A DNA stretch of 10,159 bases from the NCBI GenBank assembly GCA_023133375.1, contig JAGLWP010000017.1, positions 1 through 10,159 on the forward strand, given 5' to 3'. Shown one piece after another: positions 1 through 5,703 of this stretch. Each line of letters begins with the position of its first letter. The first letter of the stretch is position 1. The translations under genes were made by a program, and so were the position numbers. This DNA comes from Candidatus Pacearchaeota archaeon (GTDB taxonomy: Archaea; Nanobdellota; Nanobdellia; Pacearchaeales; GW2011-AR1). The notes beneath the pieces were generated by a model, which saw only the letters and a program-made list of their open reading frames with translations, was not told where the DNA came from and made no database searches.

Positions 1-875
1 CCCCCAAACAATTGCGTGCTCGCAATTAATGCAGCAGTTAAAATTACAGGGATTACCGACGCATAAAAGAATGACAAGGGCCATTTTACACTATAACCCC
101 TAACTCTCCCATAGGATAATGGGATTTCAACTTTCAACGACTGAGCCCAAACAACAACTAAGAAAATTAAAATTGTCGCAATAATCGCCCCAAGAGCAGA
201 CGCCAATTCTATTGGATATTTATTAATTATTGATTGTATTAAAACAAAAACCTTTCCAGAACAGGCAGTATTTGTAAAATCAAACAAGCAGTTTCTTCCC
301 TGCTGGTTTATGAACTGGAATGCACTTGTAATCAATCTCCAGGAAACCCCTGCCCCAATAAATAATGAAACCCCAGAACCAAATCCCCATTTAGTCATAA
401 CGTCATCCATATAAAAGATTGCCAAGCCCCCAAGTATCAGTTGCAATATCACTATCCCCGCAAGTCCAGGCATTGCTTCAAGTCCTTTCATTAAAACATA
501 AATCATTGCTTCAAAAACTATAAAGAATATCACTAAAAGTTTTTGAATTCCTTGAAAAAATTTCCTTCCTTCAGTAGAAGAGGTATCAATATTTAAGATA
601 CCTGAACCAGTAAGCAATTGCAGAATAATAGAAGCCATTACAATTGGTCCAATACCCAGTGAAATAATACTCCCAAAATCTGTTCCAAGTATAATCGCCA
701 AATACTTGAATCTTTCAAGAGCATTATTAGACAAACCAAAAAGAGGAATATTTGCAAGGATAAAAAAAGCACCAAGAATTATTAATGTCCATTTAAGTTT
801 GACTTTAAAGCTGACTTTTTTTTCTTCAGGACTTTTTACTTCTGGTATGAAATTAAATATCTTTTTTAAGTTCAT
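1..875 (-). CDS. secY: Protein translocase subunit SecY (partial, C-terminus off window)
   Basis: SecY forms the membrane channel through which Sec-dependent proteins cross or enter the membrane. The frame opens with ATG at 875 and stays open to the window edge, giving 291 codons; family members run about 430-490 residues, so roughly the last third is missing. Visible features: a lysine-rich cytoplasmic N-terminus; a first membrane segment near residues 29-48; the plug/second-segment region near 64-90 with GIGPIVMASIILQLLTG, a strongly conserved SecY signature; further hydrophobic segments near 112-130, 138-155 and 228-243; and the conserved cytoplasmic loop with EIPLSYGRVRGY at about 250-261 leading into the next segment (IPVILTAAL). 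The start lies one base after the L15 stop (TAA-A-ATG), so it is probably coupled to L15 translation. secY after rpl15 is the standard archaeal order. The external loop holding Cys196 and Cys205 is not something I recognise as conserved. Confidence 0.97.
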   Translation of the reverse strand, partial: MNLKKIFNFIPEVKSPEEKKVSFKVKLKWTLIILGAFFILANIPLFGLSNNALERFKYLAIILGTDFGSIISLGIGPIVMASIILQLLTGSGILNIDTSSTEGRKFFQGIQKLLVIFFIVFEAMIYVLMKGLEAMPGLAGIVILQLILGGLAIFYMDDVMTKWGFGSGVSLFIGAGVSWRLITSAFQFINQQGRNCLFDFTNTACSGKVFVLIQSIINKYPIELASALGAIIATILIFLVVVWAQSLKVEIPLSYGRVRGYSVKWPLSFFYASVIPVILTAALIASTQLFG

Positions 876-876
876 T

Positions 877-1341
877 TTATTTCAGCAAAATTTCTCCACC
901 TTTTTTCTTAACTTTTTCTATAGCTGATTTTGAAGCTTCTTTTGCCTTTATGAATAACTTATTTTTTGCCCCTTTATGGGGTACTCCTCCTTGGAGGACT
1001 TCACCTTCACTCAAAATTTTATAATTTGGTAAATTAATCTCCCAGCCATCCTTTCCCAGTTTTCCATATTTTTCCAAATTCATCTCAATTTGTCTAAGGT
1101 TTATTCTTTTCCTCGTATCTCTTTTTGTTCCACGGCTGGTTATTCCTTGTTTTCCAAAATATTTATTTCCATAAAGTTTGATTACAAGTGTTTTTTTATG
1201 GTCAGCTCTTTTACCACTTCCAGACATGCCTTTTCCCCCTCTGTGTCCAGAGCCCTTTCTTTTCTTCCTAGCCCCGCCTCCGTGGGTTCCCATATTCATT
1301 CCATGCATTCTCGATGATTTTTTACGCTTTTTAGTTTTCAT
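877..1341 (-). CDS. rpl15: 50S ribosomal protein L15 (uL15), with internal insert
   Basis: L15 is a large-subunit protein whose basic N-terminal extension threads into 23S rRNA. The 154-aa product shows the signature: a Lys/Arg-rich start, then glycine-rich GTHGGGARKKRKGSGHRGG (residues 18-36), and a C-terminal globular end with KASKSA-like EASKSAIEKVKKKGGE (135-150). Against the archaeal family pattern, where a 'YKVLGKGxV' strand runs directly into the next strand, this protein has about 11 extra residues (LQGGVPHKGAK, 116-126). That stretch is encoded by two adjacent hairpins, listed separately as a repeat. The ATG is 4 nt after the L30 stop; a GGAG lies inside the end of L30 but 14 nt from the ATG, so it is weak. 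It is followed after one base by secY. The identification is secure; calling the 11 residues an insertion rests on my memory of the family alignment. Confidence 0.97.
   Translation of the reverse strand: MKTKKRKKSSRMHGMNMGTHGGGARKKRKGSGHRGGKGMSGSGKRADHKKTLVIKLYGNKYFGKQGITSRGTKRDTRKRINLRQIEMNLEKYGKLGKDGWEINLPNYKILSEGEVLQGGVPHKGAKNKLFIKAKEASKSAIEKVKKKGGEILLK
969..998. repeat. Two adjacent hairpins (family A) encoding an L15 internal insert
   Basis: On the plus strand CCCC-TTTAT-GGGG (969-981) is followed three bases later by TCCTCC-TT-GGAGGA (985-998), a 6-bp stem with a 2-base loop. The linking GGGGTAC is the same as in the L22 copy. They encode most of LQGGVPHKGA (residues 116-125), which seems additional to the normal L15 sequence. 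Confidence 0.6.
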
Positions 1342-1345
1342 TTTG

Positions 1346-1693
1346 TTACAACATTCTCCTTATCAAATCATTTATTTTTTCTTTATTATTTCCTAAAACT
1401 CCCTTCGCAACACCAAAGTGCTTTTTGCTGTCAATTCCTTTTCTCGGAGGGTGCAATCTAAAAAAATTCTTTATTTTTCCACCTCGTTTTTCAACAAGTT
1501 CTTTATATGTTTCATCATTTATTTCTCCATATGCTACAAAGTTTCTTACTTTCTCTATCATTCCTATTTGTTCTTTTGTCACATCTTCAATTACAATGCA
1601 CGAATATTTTTTCCTTAACTTTAATCTATTGAAAGTTTCAACTATTTCTTTCTTCAGTCCAACTTGCCCTTTAATTCTTATTACTGCTATCAT
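1346..1693 (-). CDS. rpl30: 50S ribosomal protein L30 (uL30)
   Basis: L30 is a small protein of the large subunit that contacts 5S and 23S rRNA regions. The 115-aa product starts MIAVIRIKGQVGL, the usual first strand ('xxVIRIRGxxxxxxxI'), followed by a helix with LKLRKKYSCIVIED, and has the archaeal C-terminal region with FRLHPPRKGIDSKKHFGVAKGVLGN (a GGxKxxFRLHPPRKG-type motif). Archaeal L30 is commonly about 150 residues, so this copy is short and lacks part of the archaeal extension, consistent with a reduced genome. Its ATG overlaps the S5 stop by 4 nt (ATGA), with GGAG seven bases upstream inside the S5 gene, so translation is probably coupled. The order S5-L30-L15 is standard. Confidence 0.97.
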   Translation of the reverse strand: MIAVIRIKGQVGLKKEIVETFNRLKLRKKYSCIVIEDVTKEQIGMIEKVRNFVAYGEINDETYKELVEKRGGKIKNFFRLHPPRKGIDSKKHFGVAKGVLGNNKEKINDLIRRML

Positions 1694-2514
1694 TTCCTAA
1701 CTCCCACATTCGTCTTCCTCAAAGCATCAATACAAGCTTTCATTAAATTAAATGTTGTTCTTTTTTTCCCAAAAGTTTTGCTATAAACATCTTTAATCCC
1801 TGCTAATTTTAAAATTTTTTTTAATTCATTTGCAACAACAAGTCCAGTTCCCTGTGGTGCAGGAATTAAAGTAATTCTAACACTTCCGGATTTTCCAGTA
1901 ACTTTGAATGGAATAGAATGCAATTCAGAACAAGAACAATCAAATCCTGCACATGCCCTCTTGACTTTAAAAATATTTAACTTGGCTTTTCTTATTGCTT
2001 TGTCCCTTGCAGGTAATGTTTCTTTAGATTGACCTGTTCCAATTCCCACATGCCCATTTTCATCCCCAACAACAGCCATTGTAGAAAAGGTCGGAATATT
2101 CCCTTCTTTTGTTTTTCTCTGAGTTTGTCTCCACGCTCTTCTTTTGCCTCCTCCGAATTTCCCTTTTGATTGTCCAATAGAAATTAAGTCAGATTTAGCT
2201 TTAATTAATGTATCAACAATTTCCGACTCTAAGATTTTTTTCCCTGAATCAAGAATTTCATCAATTTCTTTTATCTCTCCCTTTCTTACTTCTTTCCCGA
2301 GTTTTGTTTTAGGATTCCAACCAGCCAAAATCTCTTCTCTTTGCTCTGCTTCAGTTTTTCTCTTTCTTCCCCTAAAGCCCCTCCCATTTGCAGGACGTTC
2401 TTCTTTCTTAATTTCTTCAACTTTTTTTTCTTCATCTTTCTTAAGTTCTTTATCTGTTTCTTTTTCTAATAATTCTTCACTAACTTTTTCAGGAGTTTTT
2501 TCTTTTTCAGCCAT
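1690..2514 (-). CDS. rps5: 30S ribosomal protein S5 (uS5), with charged N-terminal extension
   Basis: S5 shapes the mRNA entry site and decoding accuracy of the small subunit. The 274-aa product has a Lys/Glu-rich, probably unstructured first 60 residues or so, then the S5 double-stranded RNA-binding domain (about 95-160, with FSTMAVVGDENGHVGIGTGQSKE) and the C-terminal domain (about 185-260) with HSIPFKVTGKSGSVRITLIPAPQGTGLV, a diagnostic stretch. A cysteine cluster (CAGFDCSC, 188-195) precedes it, as in archaeal/eukaryotic S5 (S2). The GQSKGKFGGGKRRAWRQTQRK block (114-134) resembles S5 proteins I recall from DPANN archaea, but I cannot verify this. The ATG overlaps the end of L18 by 8 nt and no good ribosome-binding site is visible, so it is likely translated by coupling. 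The family is usually about 200-240 residues; the excess is the N-terminal tail. Confidence 0.97.
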   Translation of the reverse strand: MAEKEKTPEKVSEELLEKETDKELKKDEEKKVEEIKKEERPANGRGFRGRKRKTEAEQREEILAGWNPKTKLGKEVRKGEIKEIDEILDSGKKILESEIVDTLIKAKSDLISIGQSKGKFGGGKRRAWRQTQRKTKEGNIPTFSTMAVVGDENGHVGIGTGQSKETLPARDKAIRKAKLNIFKVKRACAGFDCSCSELHSIPFKVTGKSGSVRITLIPAPQGTGLVVANELKKILKLAGIKDVYSKTFGKKRTTFNLMKACIDALRKTNVGVRK

Positions 2515-3001
2515 TTTTCTCTATGTTTGATTTAATTTGTTCAAATGAACTTGAAAAATCTTTTTTCATATGCTTTCCTTTTATTCTGTTTTCGTCTGGA
2601 AAAAATTTTTCATCATGTTGAACCTTAACACCAGCATCAACAAGCCCTTTTAAGAAAGCAAATGTTTTTGTTTTATGCAATACTCTCTGCATCCCAAAAT
2701 CAAGTATTGGAGTTCCTGCTTCTTTAGTAATTTTCTTGCCGATTAAAAATCCAGTCAAATATGATGCAGGAATTGATTTCAAACTTCCTTGATTTTCTTT
2801 TGGCCACCCATATTTCAACAAATCCTTTGAACTTGCTCCAAATTCAATTTTATCTTGAGCCTGCTTGCTTGATACATATTGAGTAATAACATACCTGTTA
2901 CTTTTTCTAAAGATTACTCTAGGAATTCCACCTTTCAACATTTTTATTCTTTTCTTATAATCTGTTTTATTTTCTCTTCGTCTTCGTTTTGCTATTTTCA
3001 T
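2507..3001 (-). CDS. rpl18: 50S ribosomal protein L18 (uL18)
   Basis: L18 binds 5S rRNA and helps dock it on the large subunit. The 164-aa product begins with the basic archaeal N-terminus (RRRRENKTDYKKRIKMLKGG) followed by PRVIFRKSNRYVITQYV (a P-R-x-V-x-R-S-N-x-x-x-x-Q pattern), then KDLLKYGWP, the TGFLIGKK helix (about 84-91), a GxxRVLHKTKTFAFLKGLVDAG stretch, and the C-terminal HDEKFFPDENRIKGKH motif typical of archaeal and eukaryotic (L5) members. The ATG overlaps the L19e stop by 4 nt (ATGA); I see only a G-run upstream, not a clear Shine-Dalgarno. The order L19e-L18-S5 is standard for archaea. No oddities beyond low G+C. Confidence 0.97.
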   Translation of the reverse strand: MKIAKRRRRENKTDYKKRIKMLKGGIPRVIFRKSNRYVITQYVSSKQAQDKIEFGASSKDLLKYGWPKENQGSLKSIPASYLTGFLIGKKITKEAGTPILDFGMQRVLHKTKTFAFLKGLVDAGVKVQHDEKFFPDENRIKGKHMKKDFSSSFEQIKSNIEKNG

Positions 3002-3402
3002 TTTCCCAAACCCCCAACATATTCTTTTAGATGAGCCTTGCTTTTGAAAAATCTATTTCTTATCTTTTTTCTTATTTCTTTAGCTTCTTCTTGATTTAAT
3101 TTCCCAATTTTCTTTAATTCAGCAACATACTTTCTCAACTTTCGCGTTAATGTGACATATACTTTTTTTCTTGTATTTACTTTCTTTTTAATTTTTCCGA
3201 CTCCTTTCTTCTTTCTTTTGTTTATTTTTTTTCTTCCTTTAACTCCTTTAATCATGATTGCACCTTCCTTTTCCAAATCTTTTATATCTTGTTTAGTAAT
3301 CGCTTCCTTAATTTCATCTAGCCTTGTATTTAGGAAAACAATTCTTTTTTTCCCTACCTTCAATGCTTTTGCCGCCAATATTTTTTTCTTTCCTAGATTC
3401 AT
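2998..3402 (-). CDS. rpl19e: 50S ribosomal protein L19e (eL19)
   Basis: L19e is found in archaeal and eukaryotic but not bacterial large subunits. It is a long, basic, helical protein spanning rRNA domains. The 134-aa product shows the family start (LGKKKILAAKALKVGKKRIVF, 'QRRLAADILKVGxxRVWxDP'-like), the helix with EIKEAITKQDIKDLEKEGAI (residues 30-49, close to 'EIxEAITRxDIRxLIxxGxI'), a Lys/Arg-rich linker (about 52-82), and a final helix with TRKLRKYVAELKKIGKLNQEEAKEIRKKIRNRFFKSKAHLKEYV. At 134 residues it is slightly short for the family (about 145-150). Its start overlaps the L32e stop by 4 nt, and GGAGG six bases upstream, inside the L32e tail, is a good Shine-Dalgarno. Confidence 0.97.
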   Translation of the reverse strand: MNLGKKKILAAKALKVGKKRIVFLNTRLDEIKEAITKQDIKDLEKEGAIMIKGVKGRKKINKRKKKGVGKIKKKVNTRKKVYVTLTRKLRKYVAELKKIGKLNQEEAKEIRKKIRNRFFKSKAHLKEYVGGLGK

Positions 3403-3980
3403 TTTTTACCTCCATCGCTCGCCTTCGGCTCGCTTACATTTGCTTCGCCTGACGGCTCAGATATTTTTTTATTATTTAACTCCTTATTTTTTGAGCTTTG
3501 TTTATCAGTTTCTTTCTCATGAATTCTTCCTTTATCTTCTGAACCTTTAGGTTCAGCACTTTTTCCCCCCTTCTTTGATTTTTGAGTTTCCTTAGTTTCA
3601 GATTTCTTTTCTTCCTCTACTTTCTTTTGCGCTTTTTTTTCTAGGTTTTTCAAAAATTTTTCAACATTTAGATTACTAATTTCTATTTTCTTTTCTTTTG
3701 CCTTTTTCGCGATTTCTATTTTTTTCTTTTGTCCCATTTTCCCAAGAATCACAATTTCATCTTTCTGGATTTTATTCAAATCTTTTTGAGTATTAATCTT
3801 AACAATTTTTTTACATTCATTTTTTCCTTTTTTATATCCAATGCTAACTACTGCAGGATACCCTTTTCTTTTCTCTCTCATTTTATTATCTCTTCCAGTA
3901 GGTTTTCTCCAAACTTGTTTTTTCTTTCTCTTTCTTCCTAATTTTGAATACCTGTTCCAGGTTCGTCTTAAAAATTTCAT
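3399..3980 (-). CDS. rpl32e: 50S ribosomal protein L32e (eL32), with long charged C-terminal tail
   Basis: L32e is an archaeal/eukaryotic large-subunit protein. The core is unmistakable at the N-terminus: FLRRTWNRYSKLGRKRKKKQVWRKPTGRDNKMREKRKGYPAVVSIGY (residues 3-49). It continues with a strand/helix region to about residue 105 (EIVILGKMGQKKKIEIAKKAKEKKIEI, like the 'AxIxxxVGxRKRxEIxxKAxELG' block). The family's 'G(L)HPSG' segment is not obvious and the middle is shortened. From about 110 to 193 is a low-complexity Lys/Glu/Ser tail with AEPKGS (142-147), KNKELNNKK (164-172), SEPSGEAN (174-181) and SEPKAS (183-188). Part of it is repeated in the L22 N-terminal extension and the L24 C-tail. 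The tail ends with GGAGG that serves as the L19e ribosome-binding site. The ATG is 2 nt after the L6 stop, with GGGAGG upstream inside L6. Confidence 0.95.
   Translation of the reverse strand: MKFLRRTWNRYSKLGRKRKKKQVWRKPTGRDNKMREKRKGYPAVVSIGYKKGKNECKKIVKINTQKDLNKIQKDEIVILGKMGQKKKIEIAKKAKEKKIEISNLNVEKFLKNLEKKAQKKVEEEKKSETKETQKSKKGGKSAEPKGSEDKGRIHEKETDKQSSKNKELNNKKISEPSGEANVSEPKASDGGKK
3409..3413 (-). promoter_or_regulatory. Shine-Dalgarno for L19e, inside L32e tail
   Basis: GGAGG on the minus strand lies six bases before the L19e ATG at 3402 and is read as the Gly-Gly codons near the end of L32e (DGGKK). With the 4-nt ATGA overlap it supports coupled translation of L32e and L19e. Confidence 0.7.
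3414..3500 (-). repeat. In-frame 'SEPKGEA' repeat (family B), L32e copy
   Basis: On the plus strand two similar units stand in tandem: one around 3415-3435 and one around 3440-3460, both containing TCGCCT-nnn-GGCTC (two or three variable bases in the centre). The second continues through a T-rich stretch and TCCTTATTTT to about 3500. The block from 3439 onward matches 9761-9825 in the L22 gene at roughly 50 of about 60 aligned bases, with one 3-nt indel. In translation it gives KNKELNNKK then SEPSGEAN and SEPKAS in L32e. The GCC/GGC arms form a short potential hairpin. I interpret it as a dispersed repeat tolerated in an unstructured protein tail; a purely selected charged-tail composition is the alternative. 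Confidence 0.7.
3539..3556. repeat. Perfect 7-bp palindrome within L32e tail
   Basis: CTGAACC-TTTA-GGTTCAG forms a perfect 7-bp stem with a 4-base loop. Read on the minus strand it lies in the codons for AEPKGSE (residues 142-148 of L32e). A degenerated version (GCTGAACCT...GATTCAGAA) encodes AEPQSDSE at the corresponding place in the L22 extension, which suggests it belongs to the same repeat family. Confidence 0.65.
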
Positions 3981-3982
3981 TT

Positions 3983-4525
3983 TTACATCTTCCTCCCTGC
4001 TTTATCTGTAATATAAATCCCATCTTGGAAAACTCTCCTGTCTTTCATAGGAACTTTTGTGGCCTTTTCAAAATTTGCCGCAGCTTGCCCAGCAAGTTCT
4101 TTATCCACTGCACTAACAATAATTATTTCTTTATCTGCTTTAACTTCAACTCCAGGAGGGATTATTACTTTTCTAGGAATTTTCTCCCCAAGGAAATTTT
4201 TTACTATTGCTTCATTTTCCAGTATCTCAACAGTTATTGGAAAATGACTAAAACAAATCTTCAACTGATATTCAAATTTTTTTTGAACACCTTTAATCAT
4301 ATTTTTAATGTGAGAAGCAAGAGTATTCATCATTTTCTTTTCTCTTTTTGTCGCTTTTTTATTCCCAATAATTATTTGATTATCTTTTTTTTCTAATGTA
4401 AGATTTGTTGTGTCAAACTCCCTTTTATTTTCTCCTGCAACTCCTTTTGTTTCCACTATTTCTCCTTCTATCTTAACTTCAACTTCTTCTGGAATATCAA
4501 TAGTCACAAATAATTCTTTTTTCAT
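3983..4525 (-). CDS. rpl6: 50S ribosomal protein L6 (uL6)
   Basis: L6 lies near the factor-binding site of the large subunit. The 180-aa product has the two-repeat L6 fold. The first half runs from FVTIDIPEEVEVKIEGEIVETKGVAGENKREF through NTLASHIKNMIKGVQKKFEYQLKI ('xxxHIxNMIxGVTxGFxYKLKxxxSHFP' pattern). The second half has SHFPITVEILENEAIVKNFLGEKIPRKV and GVEVKADKEIIIVSAVDKELAGQAAANFEKATKV, and it ends with RRVFQDGIYITDKAGRK ('DxRxFQDGIYI'). An in-frame ATG also exists at 4552, adding MFSFLEESK. I chose 4525 because GGAGG sits eight bases upstream and because the product then starts at the family's usual point (family length about 180). A 54-nt gap separates it from S8. Confidence 0.96.
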   Translation of the reverse strand: MKKELFVTIDIPEEVEVKIEGEIVETKGVAGENKREFDTTNLTLEKKDNQIIIGNKKATKREKKMMNTLASHIKNMIKGVQKKFEYQLKICFSHFPITVEILENEAIVKNFLGEKIPRKVIIPPGVEVKADKEIIIVSAVDKELAGQAAANFEKATKVPMKDRRVFQDGIYITDKAGRKM

Positions 4526-4533
4526 TTTTGATT

Positions 4534-4538
4534 CCTCC
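4534..4538 (-). promoter_or_regulatory. Shine-Dalgarno for L6
   Basis: GGAGG on the minus strand, eight bases before the ATG at 4525, is the clearest stand-alone ribosome-binding site in the window. It decides the L6 start against the upstream in-frame ATG at 4552. The 54-nt intergenic stretch (4526-4579) is otherwise AT-rich with no convincing terminator or promoter. Confidence 0.75.
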
Positions 4539-4579
4539 AAAAAGGAAAACATGGAAATCTTTGATTTGCTTTTTTCATT

Positions 4580-4960
4580 TTAATAAAAATATGCAATCAA
4601 GCAACCTCCTGTTCCTTCTGCATAAGCTTCTTCATGTGTCATTAATCCTTTATTCGTCGAGACAATCATAGTTCCAAGATTTCTCGCAGGCAAATACCTT
4701 CTCCTATATTTGTCAATCTGGCTTTTATCAACACTAAATCGCGGTTTTATGGCTTTACATTCAGACAACTCTCCAATTGTAATTTCAATATGTCTTTTTT
4801 TCACATCAATTTTATATTTTTTAATTGCCCCTTCTTGTTTCATTATCTTCAGAATTTCAATTAACAAATTTGATATTTTTTTAATTTCTACATGTTCTTT
4901 TCCAGCTTTCTTAGCATTCCTTATCATGTTCAAAGCATCAGCAGTAATATCTTGTGACAT
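4580..4960 (-). CDS. rps8: 30S ribosomal protein S8 (uS8)
   Basis: S8 binds the central domain of 16S rRNA and is a primary small-subunit assembly protein. In several prokaryotes it also represses this operon by binding its mRNA. The 126-aa product matches the archaeal form: DITADALNMIRNAKKAGKEHVEIKKISNLLIEILKIMKQEGAI ('DxLADALxxIxNAExxGKxxxxIxPASKLIxxVLxVMQxxGYI') at the start, then the IKPRFSVDKSQIDKYRRRYLPARNLGTMIVSTNKGLMTHEEAYAEGTGGCLIAYFY end (residues 71-126), close to the family's 'GxxxxSTSxGxMTHxEAxxxGxGGxLLAYVY'. The ATG lies 3 nt after the S14 stop with no visible Shine-Dalgarno. A 54-nt gap follows before L6. No S8-like mRNA target site could be established by eye. Confidence 0.97.
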   Translation of the reverse strand: MSQDITADALNMIRNAKKAGKEHVEIKKISNLLIEILKIMKQEGAIKKYKIDVKKRHIEITIGELSECKAIKPRFSVDKSQIDKYRRRYLPARNLGTMIVSTNKGLMTHEEAYAEGTGGCLIAYFY

Positions 4961-4963
4961 TTT

Positions 4964-5194
4964 CTAATTATATTTTGTAAAACCGATTTCTTCTGCTATC
5001 TCACGAAAGCAATGTCGGCATAAATTTAATCCATATGATTTGATGTGAGCGCCAAATCTCCCGCACCGTTCACATTTTTGTGCGGCAATTCCAATTTTCC
5101 TTTCTTTCGGTTTATTATGTTTTAAAAATTTAGCCATTTTTGCAGGTTTATTTTTTAATTGTTTCAATATTTTTTTCCAATCGCTTGCAGTCAT
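4964..5194 (-). CDS. rps14: 30S ribosomal protein S14 (uS14), zinc-binding type
   Basis: S14 is a small-subunit head protein. The zinc-type signature is clear: CERCGRFGAHIKSYGLNLCRHCFREIAEEIGFTKY with Cys41, Cys44, Cys59 and Cys62 of the 76-aa product. Archaeal S14 is usually about 50-57 residues, so about 20 extra basic residues precede the usual start (TASDWKKILKQLKNKPAKMAKFLKH). I place the start at 5194 because it leaves the TAA-A-ATG junction with L5 seen at six other junctions here. Another in-frame ATG lies three codons upstream at 5203, inside L5, and cannot be excluded. A GGAG sits about 10 nt upstream of 5194. The order L5-S14-S8 is standard. Confidence 0.95.
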   Translation of the reverse strand: MTASDWKKILKQLKNKPAKMAKFLKHNKPKERKIGIAAQKCERCGRFGAHIKSYGLNLCRHCFREIAEEIGFTKYN

Positions 5195-5195
5195 T

Positions 5196-5702
5196 TTATT
5201 CAAACTCCGTCTGGAAGTTGTCTTCCATAAATTTAATTATTTCTTCACGACTTATAGCCTGTCTTTTTGGAATCTTGCCTCGCTTTGTTTTTTTTAATTT
5301 AACTCGTTTTCCTGTTCTCTTGAAAACAACAGTAACGTCAAATCCTATAATGCCGATATCTCTTTGATATTCTACACCCGGGATTTCAATATATTCTTTA
5401 ATTCCAAAAGAAAAATTATTTTCACTTATTTGTTTTTTTGTTAATCTGTTGTCAATAGTAGTCAGCATTTTGCTTAAAAATTCTTTTATGTTTTGTCTTA
5501 TAGTCACCATTGCTCCAACTTCAAGCTTAGGTCTAACCCCCAATGAAGGAATCCTTTTATGTGATTTTTTCTTTGCAGGTTTTCTCCCAGTAAGTATTTT
5601 CAAAAGTTTAACTCCTTTTTCCAAGTCCTCTCCAGTCCCACCTATGCTTAACACAATTTTCTCAATCTTTACTTCTCGCATTGGATTTTGTTTTTCTTCC
5701 AT
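5196..5702 (-). CDS. rpl5: 50S ribosomal protein L5 (uL5)
   Basis: L5 holds 5S rRNA in the central protuberance and touches the P-site tRNA. The 168-aa product has NPMREVKIEKIVLSIGGTGEDLEKGVKLLKILTGRKPAKKKSHKRIPSLGVRPKLEVGAMVTIR (residues 6-69), which is the archaeal L5 pattern 'NPMRxIRIEKVVxNIGVGE...LxxLTGQKPVxTxAKKTIPxFGIRKGxPIGxKVTLR'. Further on are FSFGIKEYIEIPGVEYQRDIGIIGFDVTVVFKRTGKRVKLKK and a C-terminal helix with REEIIKFMEDNF. It begins one base after the S4e stop (TAA-A-ATG). A second ATG at residue 8 is possible, but family members usually carry a few residues before NPMR. Length is normal. Confidence 0.97.
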   Translation of the reverse strand: MEEKQNPMREVKIEKIVLSIGGTGEDLEKGVKLLKILTGRKPAKKKSHKRIPSLGVRPKLEVGAMVTIRQNIKEFLSKMLTTIDNRLTKKQISENNFSFGIKEYIEIPGVEYQRDIGIIGFDVTVVFKRTGKRVKLKKTKRGKIPKRQAISREEIIKFMEDNFQTEFE

Positions 5703-5703
5703 T

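Noticed and set aside
10..27. Perfect 7-bp hairpin AATTGCG-TGCT-CGCAATT in secY.
   Set aside because: It lies within a conserved membrane segment that aligns normally with the SecY family, with no inserted residues, so it is probably chance.
1090..1317. Open frames on the plus strand across the window (for example 1090-1317, 2144-2530, 6466-6891).
   Set aside because: They lie antisense to well-identified ribosomal-protein genes, are rich in Phe, Ser and Ile as expected from reading A-rich coding DNA backwards, and match no known family.
5060..5084. CCGCAC/GTGCGG inverted repeat in the S14 gene.
   Set aside because: It encodes the first conserved Cys pair and neighbours of the zinc site; the likeness follows from protein constraint and the loop is long.
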